Assembly: GCF_026650985.1 (NCBI RefSeq)
Contig: NZ_CP086239.1
Location: 2,480,001-2,544,000 of the forward strand
Origin: Clostridium estertheticum
GTDB lineage: Bacteria > Bacillota > Clostridia > Clostridiales > Clostridiaceae
DNA length: 64,000 bases
Reading direction: 5' to 3'
Shown here: piece by piece, positions 19,037 through 28,142 of the stretch
Layout of the letters: each line of letters starts with the position of its first letter
Position numbering within the stretch: position 1 is the stretch's first letter
Translations under genes and position numbers: made by a program
The notes under the pieces: generated by a model
Databases searched by the model: none
Seen by the model: the letters and a program-made list of their open reading frames with translations, nothing else
Told to the model about the DNA's origin: nothing

Positions 19037-19939
19037 CTAAAAGAATTTTCTAACAAACTTATCAACGCAGAAAGTGTTACTTTCGATATTGTACTCTGTT
19101 TCATTAATTTTTACTTTGCCCAGATAAAATTCAATCCTTAGAGGCACCACATCCATAATTGTATCATTAAAGTTATTTGTTCTTAGTCCTGGCTCGTAAA
19201 TATGTGAGCTACCAAAAGCATCTTTAATAGTTATTTTATCTAATGATGTATACAATGATTTAATAGTTCCATTTTCTTTAAAATTCAAAGAATTTGTATC
19301 AGCATTAAGTCCAATAGCATCAAAATCAAATGCATGAAGCTCTCCAATAACAGTCTTTATTAAAGTTTGCCTTCTAGGTTCACAAGACTTAATAGCACCA
19401 TTGGGATATAGTGAGAATCCAATACGAGTCTCTATCATCCCATAAGGTGATAAAATATTAATAAAATCCTTTGGCCATAAAGTTAGGCTCTTTACACCTC
19501 CAGATTCATAAAAATTAATGCCAATAATTTTTTTCTTAAACTTTCCAAACTCAAAATGAAAATCTAATTCCTCGGAAAGTTCATATTCATTTTCCTCGGT
19601 CCAATAGCCAGTTATCTTACCATTTAAAGGGAATATACGCTTAATTTGTCCATTTTCATGAAATACAGCAAGTTCTGCTGATAGTTTTCCAACACTTGTA
19701 ACTATATTCGTTCCACTTTGAAAAGAAATACTTTGTAAATTTCCATTTTTATAAAAGGATAAAGATCTTTTATACTTACGTCTTACTTCTACTTCATCAT
19801 ATTGAGGAACCAAAATTCCATAACTCGTGTTAATTTCGCAATATTCGCTTAATTTACATTCCTTTATTATTCCGTCAGTATAAAATTCAATACTACTTAT
19901 CCCTTTGAGCATACCATATTTAGTCATAAATTCCTTCAT
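19037..19939 (-). CDS. MORN/YwqK-like repeat protein at the 3' end of the nif operon
   Basis: 300 residues. At least six degenerate repeats of the form hydrophobic-xFYxNGxIKS are visible: IEFYTDGIIKECKL (17-30), LSFYKNGNLQSISF (60-73), LAVFHENGQIKRIF (90-103), INFYESGGVKSLTL, FSLYPNGAIKSCEP and LNFKENGTIKSLYT. This is the MORN_2 pattern seen in YwqK-like proteins, forming beta-hairpin ladders. It has no signal peptide or membrane segment. The gene is 29 bases after the AnfO-like gene and has GGAGG before its ATG, so it should belong to the nif transcript. Function unknown. Confidence 0.75.
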   Translation of the reverse strand: MKEFMTKYGMLKGISSIEFYTDGIIKECKLSEYCEINTSYGILVPQYDEVEVRRKYKRSLSFYKNGNLQSISFQSGTNIVTSVGKLSAELAVFHENGQIKRIFPLNGKITGYWTEENEYELSEELDFHFEFGKFKKKIIGINFYESGGVKSLTLWPKDFINILSPYGMIETRIGFSLYPNGAIKSCEPRRQTLIKTVIGELHAFDFDAIGLNADTNSLNFKENGTIKSLYTSLDKITIKDAFGSSHIYEPGLRTNNFNDTIMDVVPLRIEFYLGKVKINETEYNIESNTFCVDKFVRKFF

Positions 19940-19968
19940 ATTATCGCCTCCGAAATAAAATATTTATA

Positions 19969-20595
19969 CTATTCCTTGCAAATATCAGGATAAACCATTA
20001 CTTTAATTTCACTTTGACTAATATGAGTCGTTTCCATTTTTAAATTCAACTTTTCAAATTCAGAATGGAACCAGGGTGGTATATGACCACAAATTATCTC
20101 TAATTGATAAAAAACTGTAGTAGTCAAAAATGGTATCAATATACTCTTTGAAGTAAGGCTTTCATTATTTTTCTGAATTTTCTTTAGATTTACATAATAA
20201 TATCCATCCTTAACCTTTTGTATAATAGGTTTCAAATTTTCTAATTTTTCGAGCTTTATTATATTCGCCTCGACCATTTCTTTTTCAAATACAAATTCTA
20301 ATAACTCCATCGGGGTACCTTCTATTTCCCAAGTGTTAAATCCCATTCCATCAAGAATATTGTAGGTCATCCCTTTTATTTCTCTACCAACAAAAACTTT
20401 GCAATTACCTAATTCTTCTGCCATGTTTATAATATTTCCTCTAATTTCTCTTATCCCAGCTATATTATCTATTCTAAAGATAATCTCTTTAGTTATTCTC
20501 CATGTACCCTTACTTCCATCGTAAACTTTAATTATACCTGGTTGAACTATAGATTGTGTTTTACCAGAAGCATCTAGAAATACTGCTATCTCCAT
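19969..20595 (-). CDS. AnfO-like protein in the Mo-nitrogenase operon
   Basis: 208 residues, similar throughout to the AnfO at 35298-35930: EIAVFLDASGKT versus KIAVFLGENGKT, NMAEELGNCKVF versus NMADALGECKVF, ILDGMGFN versus ILDNMGFN, EIICGHIPPWF versus EIICTHVPLWF. AnfO proteins accompany Fe-only nitrogenases and their role is unknown. Here the gene follows nifValpha. The ATG has no adjacent Shine-Dalgarno; AAGGAGG lies at about 20646-20653. An ATTTATCA/TGATAAAT repeat (20606-20613 and 20636-20643) could fold out the intervening RNA and bring the two together. Confidence 0.8.
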   Translation of the reverse strand: MEIAVFLDASGKTQSIVQPGIIKVYDGSKGTWRITKEIIFRIDNIAGIREIRGNIINMAEELGNCKVFVGREIKGMTYNILDGMGFNTWEIEGTPMELLEFVFEKEMVEANIIKLEKLENLKPIIQKVKDGYYYVNLKKIQKNNESLTSKSILIPFLTTTVFYQLEIICGHIPPWFHSEFEKLNLKMETTHISQSEIKVMVYPDICKE

Positions 20596-20677
20596 TTAAT
20601 TTTCTATTTATCAAATCGATATTTTCTTATTTATCTGATAAATTTTCCTCCTTATTTTAATAAAATATAGTACACAT

Positions 20678-21412
20678 TTATATTGAATTATTATTTTTAT
20701 CTAAGGCATTTATCAACTTAACATAATCACAATTTCCTGCCCTTTCTCCTATTCCTCCAAATGTAGAATCTACAAATTCTGCTCCAGCCATAACTGCAGA
20801 AACAGAATTTGCGACAGCCATACCAAAATCGTTGTGTGCATGAAATTCAATAGAAATATCAACGTTTTGTTTAATTTGTTTGATTTGTTTATATATTTTA
20901 TCTGGATACAGTATTCCAACAGTATCTGCATATCTAACACGCTGTACGCCAAGTTCTTTAGCTTCCCTTATAACATTCATTAAAAACTCAGTGGAAGTCC
21001 TTGAAGCATCCTCAAGCCCAACCACAACCTCGTAGCCCTTTTCTTTAGCATAATAAACGCTCCGCTTCATTTCATTAATAACCCAGACTCTATCTCTCCC
21101 AAGTTTCCATTTTATTTGTATATCAGATATAGGAACTGATATATGCACAATATCTACCCTACAATCAATAGAATGCTTTATATCGTTTATATTCATCCTA
21201 TTCCATGCAGACACCTTACTTTTTAACCCTAGACCCATTAATTGTTCAATGCTTTTTTTTTCATCTCCACCCATGGCAGGAGTGCCAGCTTCTATTTGAT
21301 ATACATCTTTCGAATCTATAATTTTAGCAAATTCAATCTTGTCATCAAACCCTAGCTCAACGCCTGCCATTTGTTCACCATCTCTTAATGTAGTATCAAC
21401 TATTTTATACAT
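20678..21412 (-). CDS. nifV: Homocitrate synthase, alpha part of split NifV
   Basis: 244 residues corresponding to the catalytic TIM barrel of NifV. DTTLRDGEQMAGVE starts near residue 6, and the metal-site His pair is in EFHAHNDFGMAVAN; GGIGERAGN is also conserved. It ends where the normal C-terminal regulatory part of NifV would begin. C. pasteurianum has the same split (nifVomega then nifValpha). Its start overlaps the end of nifVomega by eight bases. Homocitrate is the organic ligand of FeMo-co and also of the Fe-only cofactor, so this gene serves both enzymes. Confidence 0.92.
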   Translation of the reverse strand: MYKIVDTTLRDGEQMAGVELGFDDKIEFAKIIDSKDVYQIEAGTPAMGGDEKKSIEQLMGLGLKSKVSAWNRMNINDIKHSIDCRVDIVHISVPISDIQIKWKLGRDRVWVINEMKRSVYYAKEKGYEVVVGLEDASRTSTEFLMNVIREAKELGVQRVRYADTVGILYPDKIYKQIKQIKQNVDISIEFHAHNDFGMAVANSVSAVMAGAEFVDSTFGGIGERAGNCDYVKLINALDKNNNSI

Positions 21413-22442
21413 AACGTAACCTCTTAATTCCTTTACATATTTCTATAAAATCCTCATCTGAAAGTTCCATTTTATTTTTTATGCTTTTACTTTTAATACT
21501 CTCCAAAATCTCCAAAATTTCTGTTTCTATAAATTTATTTTCTATATTAAGCTCTTTTAATTTAGCATGGATTGAATTTTTACCTGAGTGCTTACCTAAA
21601 GCAAGTTTACGCTTCATTCCAACAATTTCAGGTTTAAAAGGTTCGTATGTTATTGGATTTTTTTCAATGCCAGCCACATGTACTCCAGATTCATATTTAA
21701 ATATATCCTTACCAATTACGGGCTTATTGTTAGGTACTTTACTATAAGTTGTTTTTTCGTATTGTAACCTCATTACGCTAAGAACTCTAATGTCTTCATT
21801 TACTTCCTCACCCAAAATAACTTTTGTAGAAACTAATATTTCCTCCAGTGGTGTTGTGCCATAAGTCCCATCACGTCCACAAAAAGCTGTGGTTATATAA
21901 TCTATTCCTTTAATAATAGCCTGAAAACATGCTGCTGTTGCCATAGAAAATTTATCACTAGCATAAATATTAGTTTTCATATTATAATTTCCTTGTATAT
22001 AATCGTAAGTTGACCAGTTACTCTCTCCTTTAAATCTTAAGCAAAAAAATTTATCTATATTTTTATTAATCTTATTCATGAAATTGCTTTTATAAGAATT
22101 AATATCTATTTCTAATATAATTTTAAAGTTATAATTTTCTTCAATACATTTAATATTAAAAAACTCTAAGTCCTCTTCTTTAACTAAAATATATTCTATA
22201 CCATTTCTTTTACATATTTCCAATTGACTAATTTTATCAATTCTAAAAATAAAAACCTCTGATGTTATCAGAGGTCTTACAATATTAAAAGTCCTCTCAT
22301 CAACCTCAAAGAAATCTACCCCTATTCTTCTTAAGTTCATCGTGAACTCATGTACTTCATTTTCATTAAATCTCTTTTTCGTTATGTTCATTAATGTCCT
22401 ATCAATAATATAAGTTTCTTTTCCATTTATAATTATAGACAT
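21405..22442 (-). CDS. nifV: Homocitrate synthase, omega part of split NifV
   Basis: 345 residues from the ATG at 22442 (AGAGGAG, 8-base spacing). The first 150 or so residues look like a degenerate barrel: the catalytic DTTLRDGEQ is reduced to DRTLMNITK. The C-terminal part has the isopropylmalate/homocitrate synthase lid, with FKYESGVHVAGI, LGKHSGKNSIHAKLK and GRDGTYGTTPLEEIL. This is the omega subunit described for C. pasteurianum and should act together with the alpha subunit. The lid segment with its SGxH motif completes the active site of the alpha barrel. Confidence 0.9.
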   Translation of the reverse strand: MSIIINGKETYIIDRTLMNITKKRFNENEVHEFTMNLRRIGVDFFEVDERTFNIVRPLITSEVFIFRIDKISQLEICKRNGIEYILVKEEDLEFFNIKCIEENYNFKIILEIDINSYKSNFMNKINKNIDKFFCLRFKGESNWSTYDYIQGNYNMKTNIYASDKFSMATAACFQAIIKGIDYITTAFCGRDGTYGTTPLEEILVSTKVILGEEVNEDIRVLSVMRLQYEKTTYSKVPNNKPVIGKDIFKYESGVHVAGIEKNPITYEPFKPEIVGMKRKLALGKHSGKNSIHAKLKELNIENKFIETEILEILESIKSKSIKNKMELSDEDFIEICKGIKRLRYV

Positions 22443-22481
22443 TAATAACACTCCTCTCGTATAAAATAATTTAATTCTTTA

Positions 22482-22790
22482 TCATATTTCTAGTCTTTTT
22501 ACCACATCTCCATTTATCAAATGTGACTGCACAATTTCATCCACATCGTCTGGTGTTACTTTTCCATACCAGGTGCCTTCTGGATATACAATAACTATTG
22601 GCCCCTCATTACATAATCCAAGGCATCCTGTATTAGTTACCATTACTTTATCACTAATATCATTTTCCTCAATAGCTTCTATAAAATTTGTTACAATTTC
22701 AGTGGAATCATTGGAATGACAATATCCCTTTTGAGTTCCATTTATTCTAGAACTCGTACAGACAAAAACGTGAAATTCTGGTTTTATCAT
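22482..22790 (-). CDS. Thioredoxin-like [2Fe-2S] ferredoxin linked to nitrogenase
   Basis: 102 residues, closely like the [2Fe-2S] ferredoxin of C. pasteurianum. The four cluster ligands fall at its known positions: Cys11, Cys24, Cys56 and Cys60 (in FVCTSS, KGYC, TGCLGLC). The non-ligand Cys14 of the C. pasteurianum protein is Ser here. The C. pasteurianum protein is known to interact with its MoFe protein. Here the ATG overlaps the stop of nifN-B by four bases, so it is co-translated with cofactor-assembly genes. A role in nitrogenase or cofactor assembly is therefore likely. Confidence 0.92.
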   Translation of the reverse strand: MIKPEFHVFVCTSSRINGTQKGYCHSNDSTEIVTNFIEAIEENDISDKVMVTNTGCLGLCNEGPIVIVYPEGTWYGKVTPDDVDEIVQSHLINGDVVKRLEI

Positions 22791-25405
22791 GACACTGCCT
22801 CCCCTACTATTTTTCTGATTCCATTTCTAATTTCATCACATAATAGATATACTGCTATATTTTTCTTTTCTAATTTTTGTTTAGGTATATCTCCAATTCT
22901 AAGAGCAAGAACGCCAGAACAGTCATCAATTGTTTTTATTATATAGTCTATCTTATCTTCATGACTATCATCACAATCCTCTACACCTGTACAAAACTTA
23001 GGAATCTTTCTTTTTTCAATAAATGTAGCATCTCCATTTACGAAATCGTATATATAAAACTCCTGCGCATGTCCAAAATGCTGATCCACATTAAGCCCTG
23101 ATTTAGATGCCACTGCAAATCTAATAGGTTTAACTTCATCCGTAGCAGAAGATTTTATCACTCCTGCTGTTTGCGATATATCATTTCCAAGAGTTCCTAC
23201 TGCATCTGCTCTACACTGCTTACAATGATACATTTGTTTAAGATCTATTTCGCACTTCTTTCTCATAGCGAGTAATTCTTCATTATTTACTGTTTTAATG
23301 TCTTCAAAAACACTCCCTGGTGCATTTATCATAGGCATAATATTTGTCATAAATGCTCCACATTCTTTAACCTTTTTAACAGTATCCGCAATTCCAATAT
23401 CATTCACACCTTTTACATAAACGATGTTTACCTTACAAACAAGACCTTTCGACGTAAGATATCTAAGACCTGAGAGCTGATTTTGAAGTAATATAGTTGC
23501 TCCCTCAATCCCTGTATATTTCACCCCAAGATAATTAATCTCCTTATAAAGCTTAACTCCAATCTTTGGATCTACTGTGTTTATAGTAATAGTAATATGT
23601 GAAACACCAAGTTCTAATATTTCATTTGCATAAAAAGGTAACATTAATCCATTAGTAGATAAACAAAATGTTATATCAGGACTTTCTTTCTTTATTAATT
23701 GTATGGATTCTTTAACTACATCAAAATTTGCTAATGCGTCTCCAGGACCTGCTATCCCAACAACTGTAAGATTTTTAAGTTTACCTTTAAATTCTTTGAA
23801 TCTTTCCAGGGCCTCTATTGGAGATAATATCGAGCTTGTAACTCCAGGTCTACTCTCATTTACACAATCAAATTTACGACTACAATAATTACAACTTATA
23901 TTACAATTTGGAGCTACTGGAATGTGTATCCTTGCATTGTCATGTGCGCAGCCATTAAAACATGGGTGACTTTTTGTTTTTTCCTCCATACTAATTATCT
24001 TTTTAACTTGCGACTGAGCATGGGCCTTATCTTCATCTTTTCCATTTTCATAATATTTATCATACATATCTCGCCTATAGCCCCTTTCTTTTCTTTCTAA
24101 TATAGAATTAGTGATTTCATCTAAAAATCTTAGTGAACCATAATATCCCACATTAACTGCCCTTTGAGCACCAACTCTATCATGAATTGGGAATCCGATT
24201 CTTATTAATTTGATTCCTAACTTTTTCTCGATCCGTCTTCCATTGGAATCACCAATTAATAAATTCGCCTTAAGCTCTTTTGCATGTTTTTCAATAATTT
24301 CAAAATCAGTATCATCAATAATAACAGGTTGATTATCAAGTTCCTTTGTAAGTTCTTTTAATTTACCTTTTAAAATTTTATTTTTAGAACCAGTAGCTAT
24401 AAGTAGTGGTGTTATTCCATTTTCAACACATAATGATGTAACTGCATACACAATTTCCGGTTCTCCAAAAATAATAGCTCGTCCTTCCCCATTATATTTG
24501 TGTGAATCAATTATTCCATCAAGGTAACGACTCCGCTGCTTTTCTAATACCTTAGGCACTGGCTTTCCACTGATTTGTGATATTAAATTAATAAATACAT
24601 CCGTTGCTTTTAACCCTATTGGAATTGCACATTTAAATAGTGGCACTCCAAAAGTTTTAAATAAATAATCTCCAGCAGTAGATCCAATTTCAGCACTACA
24701 ATCCATCTCTATAGTTGCGGCAGCTCCTCCCATTAAAGCTATATCATGAAGGCTAGTACCACCCTCTGGAACTTTATTATATTTTTTATTGTAACCTGCA
24801 TCCAATGTTTCTGATACATCTGGTAATATTGTGTATTCTACCTTAAAGAGATCTAAAATACTTTTTAATAACCTTATGTCTCCCGGATTTATATTTGCAG
24901 CAATTATATTGATTTTTTTGGTTTTTATATCACCCATGCTTAAATATTCGACGAGTCTTCTAAGTGTTTTATAATAGCCTTCAGCTTGGGTACCAGAATA
25001 TGCAGGTGTTGATATTGGAATAATCTTAATATCACTAGTTTCAGGATTCTCTTCCCCAAATTCTATAATTATACGTCCAATATCCTCTCCAATAGTTTCT
25101 GCAAGGCAAGTTGTTAGAACGCCAATAATTTTGGGATTATATAATTTAATTATATTTTTCAGTCCTAATTTTAAGTTTTTTGCACCACCATAAATTGTTC
25201 CATCTTCAGTAAGTGAAGACGATGCAATATCAATTGGTTCATTATAATGAGTTGCCATGTGACGCCTAATATATGTGCTACACCCTTGAGATCCATGAAG
25301 AATTACCATACTTTCTTCAATTCCTTTAAGTGCCATCACACCACCAAGTGGCATGCACATCTTACAAGGATTAATACTCAAATTCACTGAATTTTTATTT
25401 TCCAT
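22787..25405 (-). CDS. nifB: NifN-NifB fusion with C-terminal NifX-like domain
   Basis: 872 residues from the ATG at 25405, five bases after GGGAGGTG. Residues 1 to about 450 are NifN (NPCKMCMPLGGVMAL, HGSQGCSTYIRRH), half of the NifEN scaffold. About 485-750 is NifB, a radical SAM enzyme that makes NifB-co (HPCFNGCAHDNARIHIPVAP, then CNISCNYCSRKFDC with CxxxCxxC). About 765-872 is NifX/NafY-like (FAVASKSGLNVDQHFGHA). The N-B fusion is known from C. pasteurianum. Because no other nifB is present here, this protein should also feed the Fe-only nitrogenase. Confidence 0.95.
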   Translation of the reverse strand: MENKNSVNLSINPCKMCMPLGGVMALKGIEESMVILHGSQGCSTYIRRHMATHYNEPIDIASSSLTEDGTIYGGAKNLKLGLKNIIKLYNPKIIGVLTTCLAETIGEDIGRIIIEFGEENPETSDIKIIPISTPAYSGTQAEGYYKTLRRLVEYLSMGDIKTKKINIIAANINPGDIRLLKSILDLFKVEYTILPDVSETLDAGYNKKYNKVPEGGTSLHDIALMGGAAATIEMDCSAEIGSTAGDYLFKTFGVPLFKCAIPIGLKATDVFINLISQISGKPVPKVLEKQRSRYLDGIIDSHKYNGEGRAIIFGEPEIVYAVTSLCVENGITPLLIATGSKNKILKGKLKELTKELDNQPVIIDDTDFEIIEKHAKELKANLLIGDSNGRRIEKKLGIKLIRIGFPIHDRVGAQRAVNVGYYGSLRFLDEITNSILERKERGYRRDMYDKYYENGKDEDKAHAQSQVKKIISMEEKTKSHPCFNGCAHDNARIHIPVAPNCNISCNYCSRKFDCVNESRPGVTSSILSPIEALERFKEFKGKLKNLTVVGIAGPGDALANFDVVKESIQLIKKESPDITFCLSTNGLMLPFYANEILELGVSHITITINTVDPKIGVKLYKEINYLGVKYTGIEGATILLQNQLSGLRYLTSKGLVCKVNIVYVKGVNDIGIADTVKKVKECGAFMTNIMPMINAPGSVFEDIKTVNNEELLAMRKKCEIDLKQMYHCKQCRADAVGTLGNDISQTAGVIKSSATDEVKPIRFAVASKSGLNVDQHFGHAQEFYIYDFVNGDATFIEKRKIPKFCTGVEDCDDSHEDKIDYIIKTIDDCSGVLALRIGDIPKQKLEKKNIAVYLLCDEIRNGIRKIVGEAVS

Positions 25406-25421
25406 ATTAACACCTCCCATT

Positions 25422-26747
25422 TTATATAAGTTTCCAAACTGGACTATTTATTGTTAAATCTACTTCCTTTGCAAAGTTAACAGCTCCTTCAAAGCCTGCT
25501 AATGCATGTTTTCTTTCATGATTATGATCACAAAATGCAATTCCAAGTTTATAAGCAAGCGGTCTTTCTTTAACTCCTCCAACTAAAATATCTGCATTTT
25601 TCTCAAGTATAAATCTTTCAAGTTCTGCTGGATTGGTATCATCTAAAATTACCGTTCCCTCATTAGTTATTTCTTTTATAATATCGTAGTCCTCCTCTTT
25701 ACCTGTTTGAGTTCCTACCATAACAGTTTCCATTCCAAGTTCTCTAAATTGTTTAATAAGTGAAATAGCTTTAAATCCACCACCTACATATATAGCCACC
25801 TTCTTGCCTATTAGTCTCCTTTTGTAATAAGCTAATATTTCTTCAATTTGTTTCTCTTCAGTTTCAATTAGTTCTTTTGTTCTCTTTATAATATCTTTGT
25901 CCTTACTTAACTGCGCTACATTTGTTAAAGATGCTTTAATATCCGCAAGCCCTAAAAAACTAACATTAATATATGGTATTCCAAATTTTTCAGTCATTTG
26001 ATTTGCAAGGTAATGCATAGATCCTGCACACTGTACTATATTTAGACTAGCTGTTGGTGCCTTTTTAATCTCATCAGTTGTGCTATCACCCGTGATTCTT
26101 GCAACTACTTTAACACCCATTCTTTTAAAATAATTCTTTATAATCCACATTTCTCCAGCTAAATTAAAATCACCTAAAATATTTATTCCTGAAACCTTTG
26201 GTTCATTATTTTCACCCATAAGATTTAATATTGCATTGCAAGCAGCTCTATATCCTACTGCTTTATTTCCTGAAAACCCAGGTGCCTTAACTGGAATAAC
26301 TCGAATATTATATTTGCTTTCTGCCATTCTACAGACTGCATCAATATCATCACCAATTACACCCACAATACAAGTTGAATATACAAATATTACTTTAGAG
26401 GAATGTGCTACTACTATCTCATCGATAGCAGCAGCAAGTTTTTTCTCTCCCCCAAATATAACATCTTTTTCTCTTATATCCGTGGAGTAACTATTTCTGT
26501 AATTTTCAGAATCACTAGTTAGACTTCCTCTTATATCCCAAGTGTACGCAGCACATCCAATAGGTCCATGAACCAAATGAAACGCATCTGTTATCGGATT
26601 TAATACAACTCTTGCACCAGCGTACACACAAGCCCTTTGACTTACAGAGCCAGATACGCTATTACCATCGCACTTCATCTTTTTTCCTTTGTTTTTAGAG
26701 TTATAACAAACTGAGTCTTCTCTTTCTTTAAGTAATTCTGTTTTCAT
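25422..26747 (-). CDS. nifE: Nitrogenase FeMo-cofactor scaffold protein NifE
   Basis: 441 residues, related to NifD. Conserved segments: SQRACVYAGARVVLNPI, LVHGPIGCAAYTWDIRGS, VYSTCIVGVIGDDIDAVC and QCAGSMHYLANQM. NifE pairs with the NifN part of the next gene to form the NifEN complex on which NifB-co matures. It sits 24 bases after nifK and 16 before nifN-B. The anf operon has no counterpart, as expected, because the Fe-only cofactor does not need NifEN. Confidence 0.95.
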   Translation of the reverse strand: MKTELLKEREDSVCYNSKNKGKKMKCDGNSVSGSVSQRACVYAGARVVLNPITDAFHLVHGPIGCAAYTWDIRGSLTSDSENYRNSYSTDIREKDVIFGGEKKLAAAIDEIVVAHSSKVIFVYSTCIVGVIGDDIDAVCRMAESKYNIRVIPVKAPGFSGNKAVGYRAACNAILNLMGENNEPKVSGINILGDFNLAGEMWIIKNYFKRMGVKVVARITGDSTTDEIKKAPTASLNIVQCAGSMHYLANQMTEKFGIPYINVSFLGLADIKASLTNVAQLSKDKDIIKRTKELIETEEKQIEEILAYYKRRLIGKKVAIYVGGGFKAISLIKQFRELGMETVMVGTQTGKEEDYDIIKEITNEGTVILDDTNPAELERFILEKNADILVGGVKERPLAYKLGIAFCDHNHERKHALAGFEGAVNFAKEVDLTINSPVWKLI

Positions 26748-26771
26748 ATAATCACCTCCACGAATATTAAG

Positions 26772-28142
26772 TTACATTACTAATTCAAAATCTTCTTCAG
26801 GGCAAGTTCTATCTATCTTATCTAATATTACATTTGACATCATTTCAATTAATCTAATAGCACCCCTATATCCAACTATTGGGAAATACTGATGTGCATA
26901 TCTATCAAGTATTGGGAAACCAACTCTTACAAATGGAACATCTTCTGCTCTTGCAATAAATTTACCATGAGTATTGCCCATTAACAAATCTACTGGCTCA
27001 TTTTTCATCCATTGGTGAAGTTCAAATAAATCAGCTGCAGCCTTAACTGTAGATCCCTCTATACCATTTGCAGCAAGCATACCATTAACCTCTTTTACAA
27101 AAGTCTCTCCTGGCGTTCCTGTAATTACATACTTTGGAATAGCACCTAAACTTATTACAAATTCAGCTAAGCTTGTAACTATGTCTGGATCTCCATAAAT
27201 AGCTACTTTTTTACCATTAAAATAAGCTTGACTATCTAACATTAAATCAACTAGTTGTCCTCTTTCTTCTTCTATAGATTTTGGAACATCTTTATTTGAG
27301 AATAGAGCTAGTTCTGTAATCAATCTATCTGTAGCTTCAATTCCAATAGGAGTAGCTAAAGTTTTCATTGGAACTTTACATTTTTTCTCTAGTTCTATAC
27401 CAGCAGCCTCGGCAGAATATGAACCAAGCGCTATTGATAGCTTTGAATTTCCAGCATCAATTATTTCATCAACTGTTGTTCCACCAAGTGGGTACATTTC
27501 AAAAGTACCTGTCATAGGTGCATCTAAAACCCCACTTGTATCTGGGAAAAGAATATTGTCAATTCCCATAACACTAAGAATTCTTTTTAATTCTCTCATA
27601 TCACCTGGATCTACAAATCCGGGTAAAAGATTAACTTTTCCATTTTCTTTGCCGCTATTAACAGATAGATAAGTAACAAAAGCTTTTACCATATTCGAGA
27701 ATCCAGTTATATGTGAACCTACATAACTTGGAGTACTAGCATGAATTACATGTTTACCCTCTGGAATATCGCCCTCAGCTTGAAAAATCATTGTTTTACA
27801 ATCATCACCGATAGTCTCTGATAAACATGTAGTATGAACCGCAATTATATCTGGTTTATAAAGCTCAAATATATTTTTTATAGCAGTTTTTAAATTTGCT
27901 CCTCCACCAAAAACTGATGCTCCTTCCGTAAATGCACTAGTTGATGCCATTATTGGCTCCTTGAAATGCCTTGTAAGTTGCATCCTATGAAAAGCACAAC
28001 ATCCTTGGGACCCATGACTATGAGGTAAACATGCATGAACACCAAGTGCTGCATACATAGCCCCAATAGGTTGACAAGTTTTTGCAGGATTAATTCTTAA
28101 AGCTTTTCTTTCAACGACATCTTTCGTAGTTAAATCTAACAT
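26772..28142 (-). CDS. nifK: Mo-nitrogenase MoFe protein beta subunit
   Basis: 456 residues, short at the N-terminus compared with proteobacterial NifK (over 510) but normal for clostridia. P-cluster Cys segments are KTCQPIGAMYAALGVHAC and SHGSQGCCAFHR; TTCLSETIGDDCK is also conserved. With NifD it forms the alpha2beta2 enzyme that reduces N2. Its ATG overlaps the nifD stop by one base. Confidence 0.97.
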   Translation of the reverse strand: MLDLTTKDVVERKALRINPAKTCQPIGAMYAALGVHACLPHSHGSQGCCAFHRMQLTRHFKEPIMASTSAFTEGASVFGGGANLKTAIKNIFELYKPDIIAVHTTCLSETIGDDCKTMIFQAEGDIPEGKHVIHASTPSYVGSHITGFSNMVKAFVTYLSVNSGKENGKVNLLPGFVDPGDMRELKRILSVMGIDNILFPDTSGVLDAPMTGTFEMYPLGGTTVDEIIDAGNSKLSIALGSYSAEAAGIELEKKCKVPMKTLATPIGIEATDRLITELALFSNKDVPKSIEEERGQLVDLMLDSQAYFNGKKVAIYGDPDIVTSLAEFVISLGAIPKYVITGTPGETFVKEVNGMLAANGIEGSTVKAAADLFELHQWMKNEPVDLLMGNTHGKFIARAEDVPFVRVGFPILDRYAHQYFPIVGYRGAIRLIEMMSNVILDKIDRTCPEEDFELVM

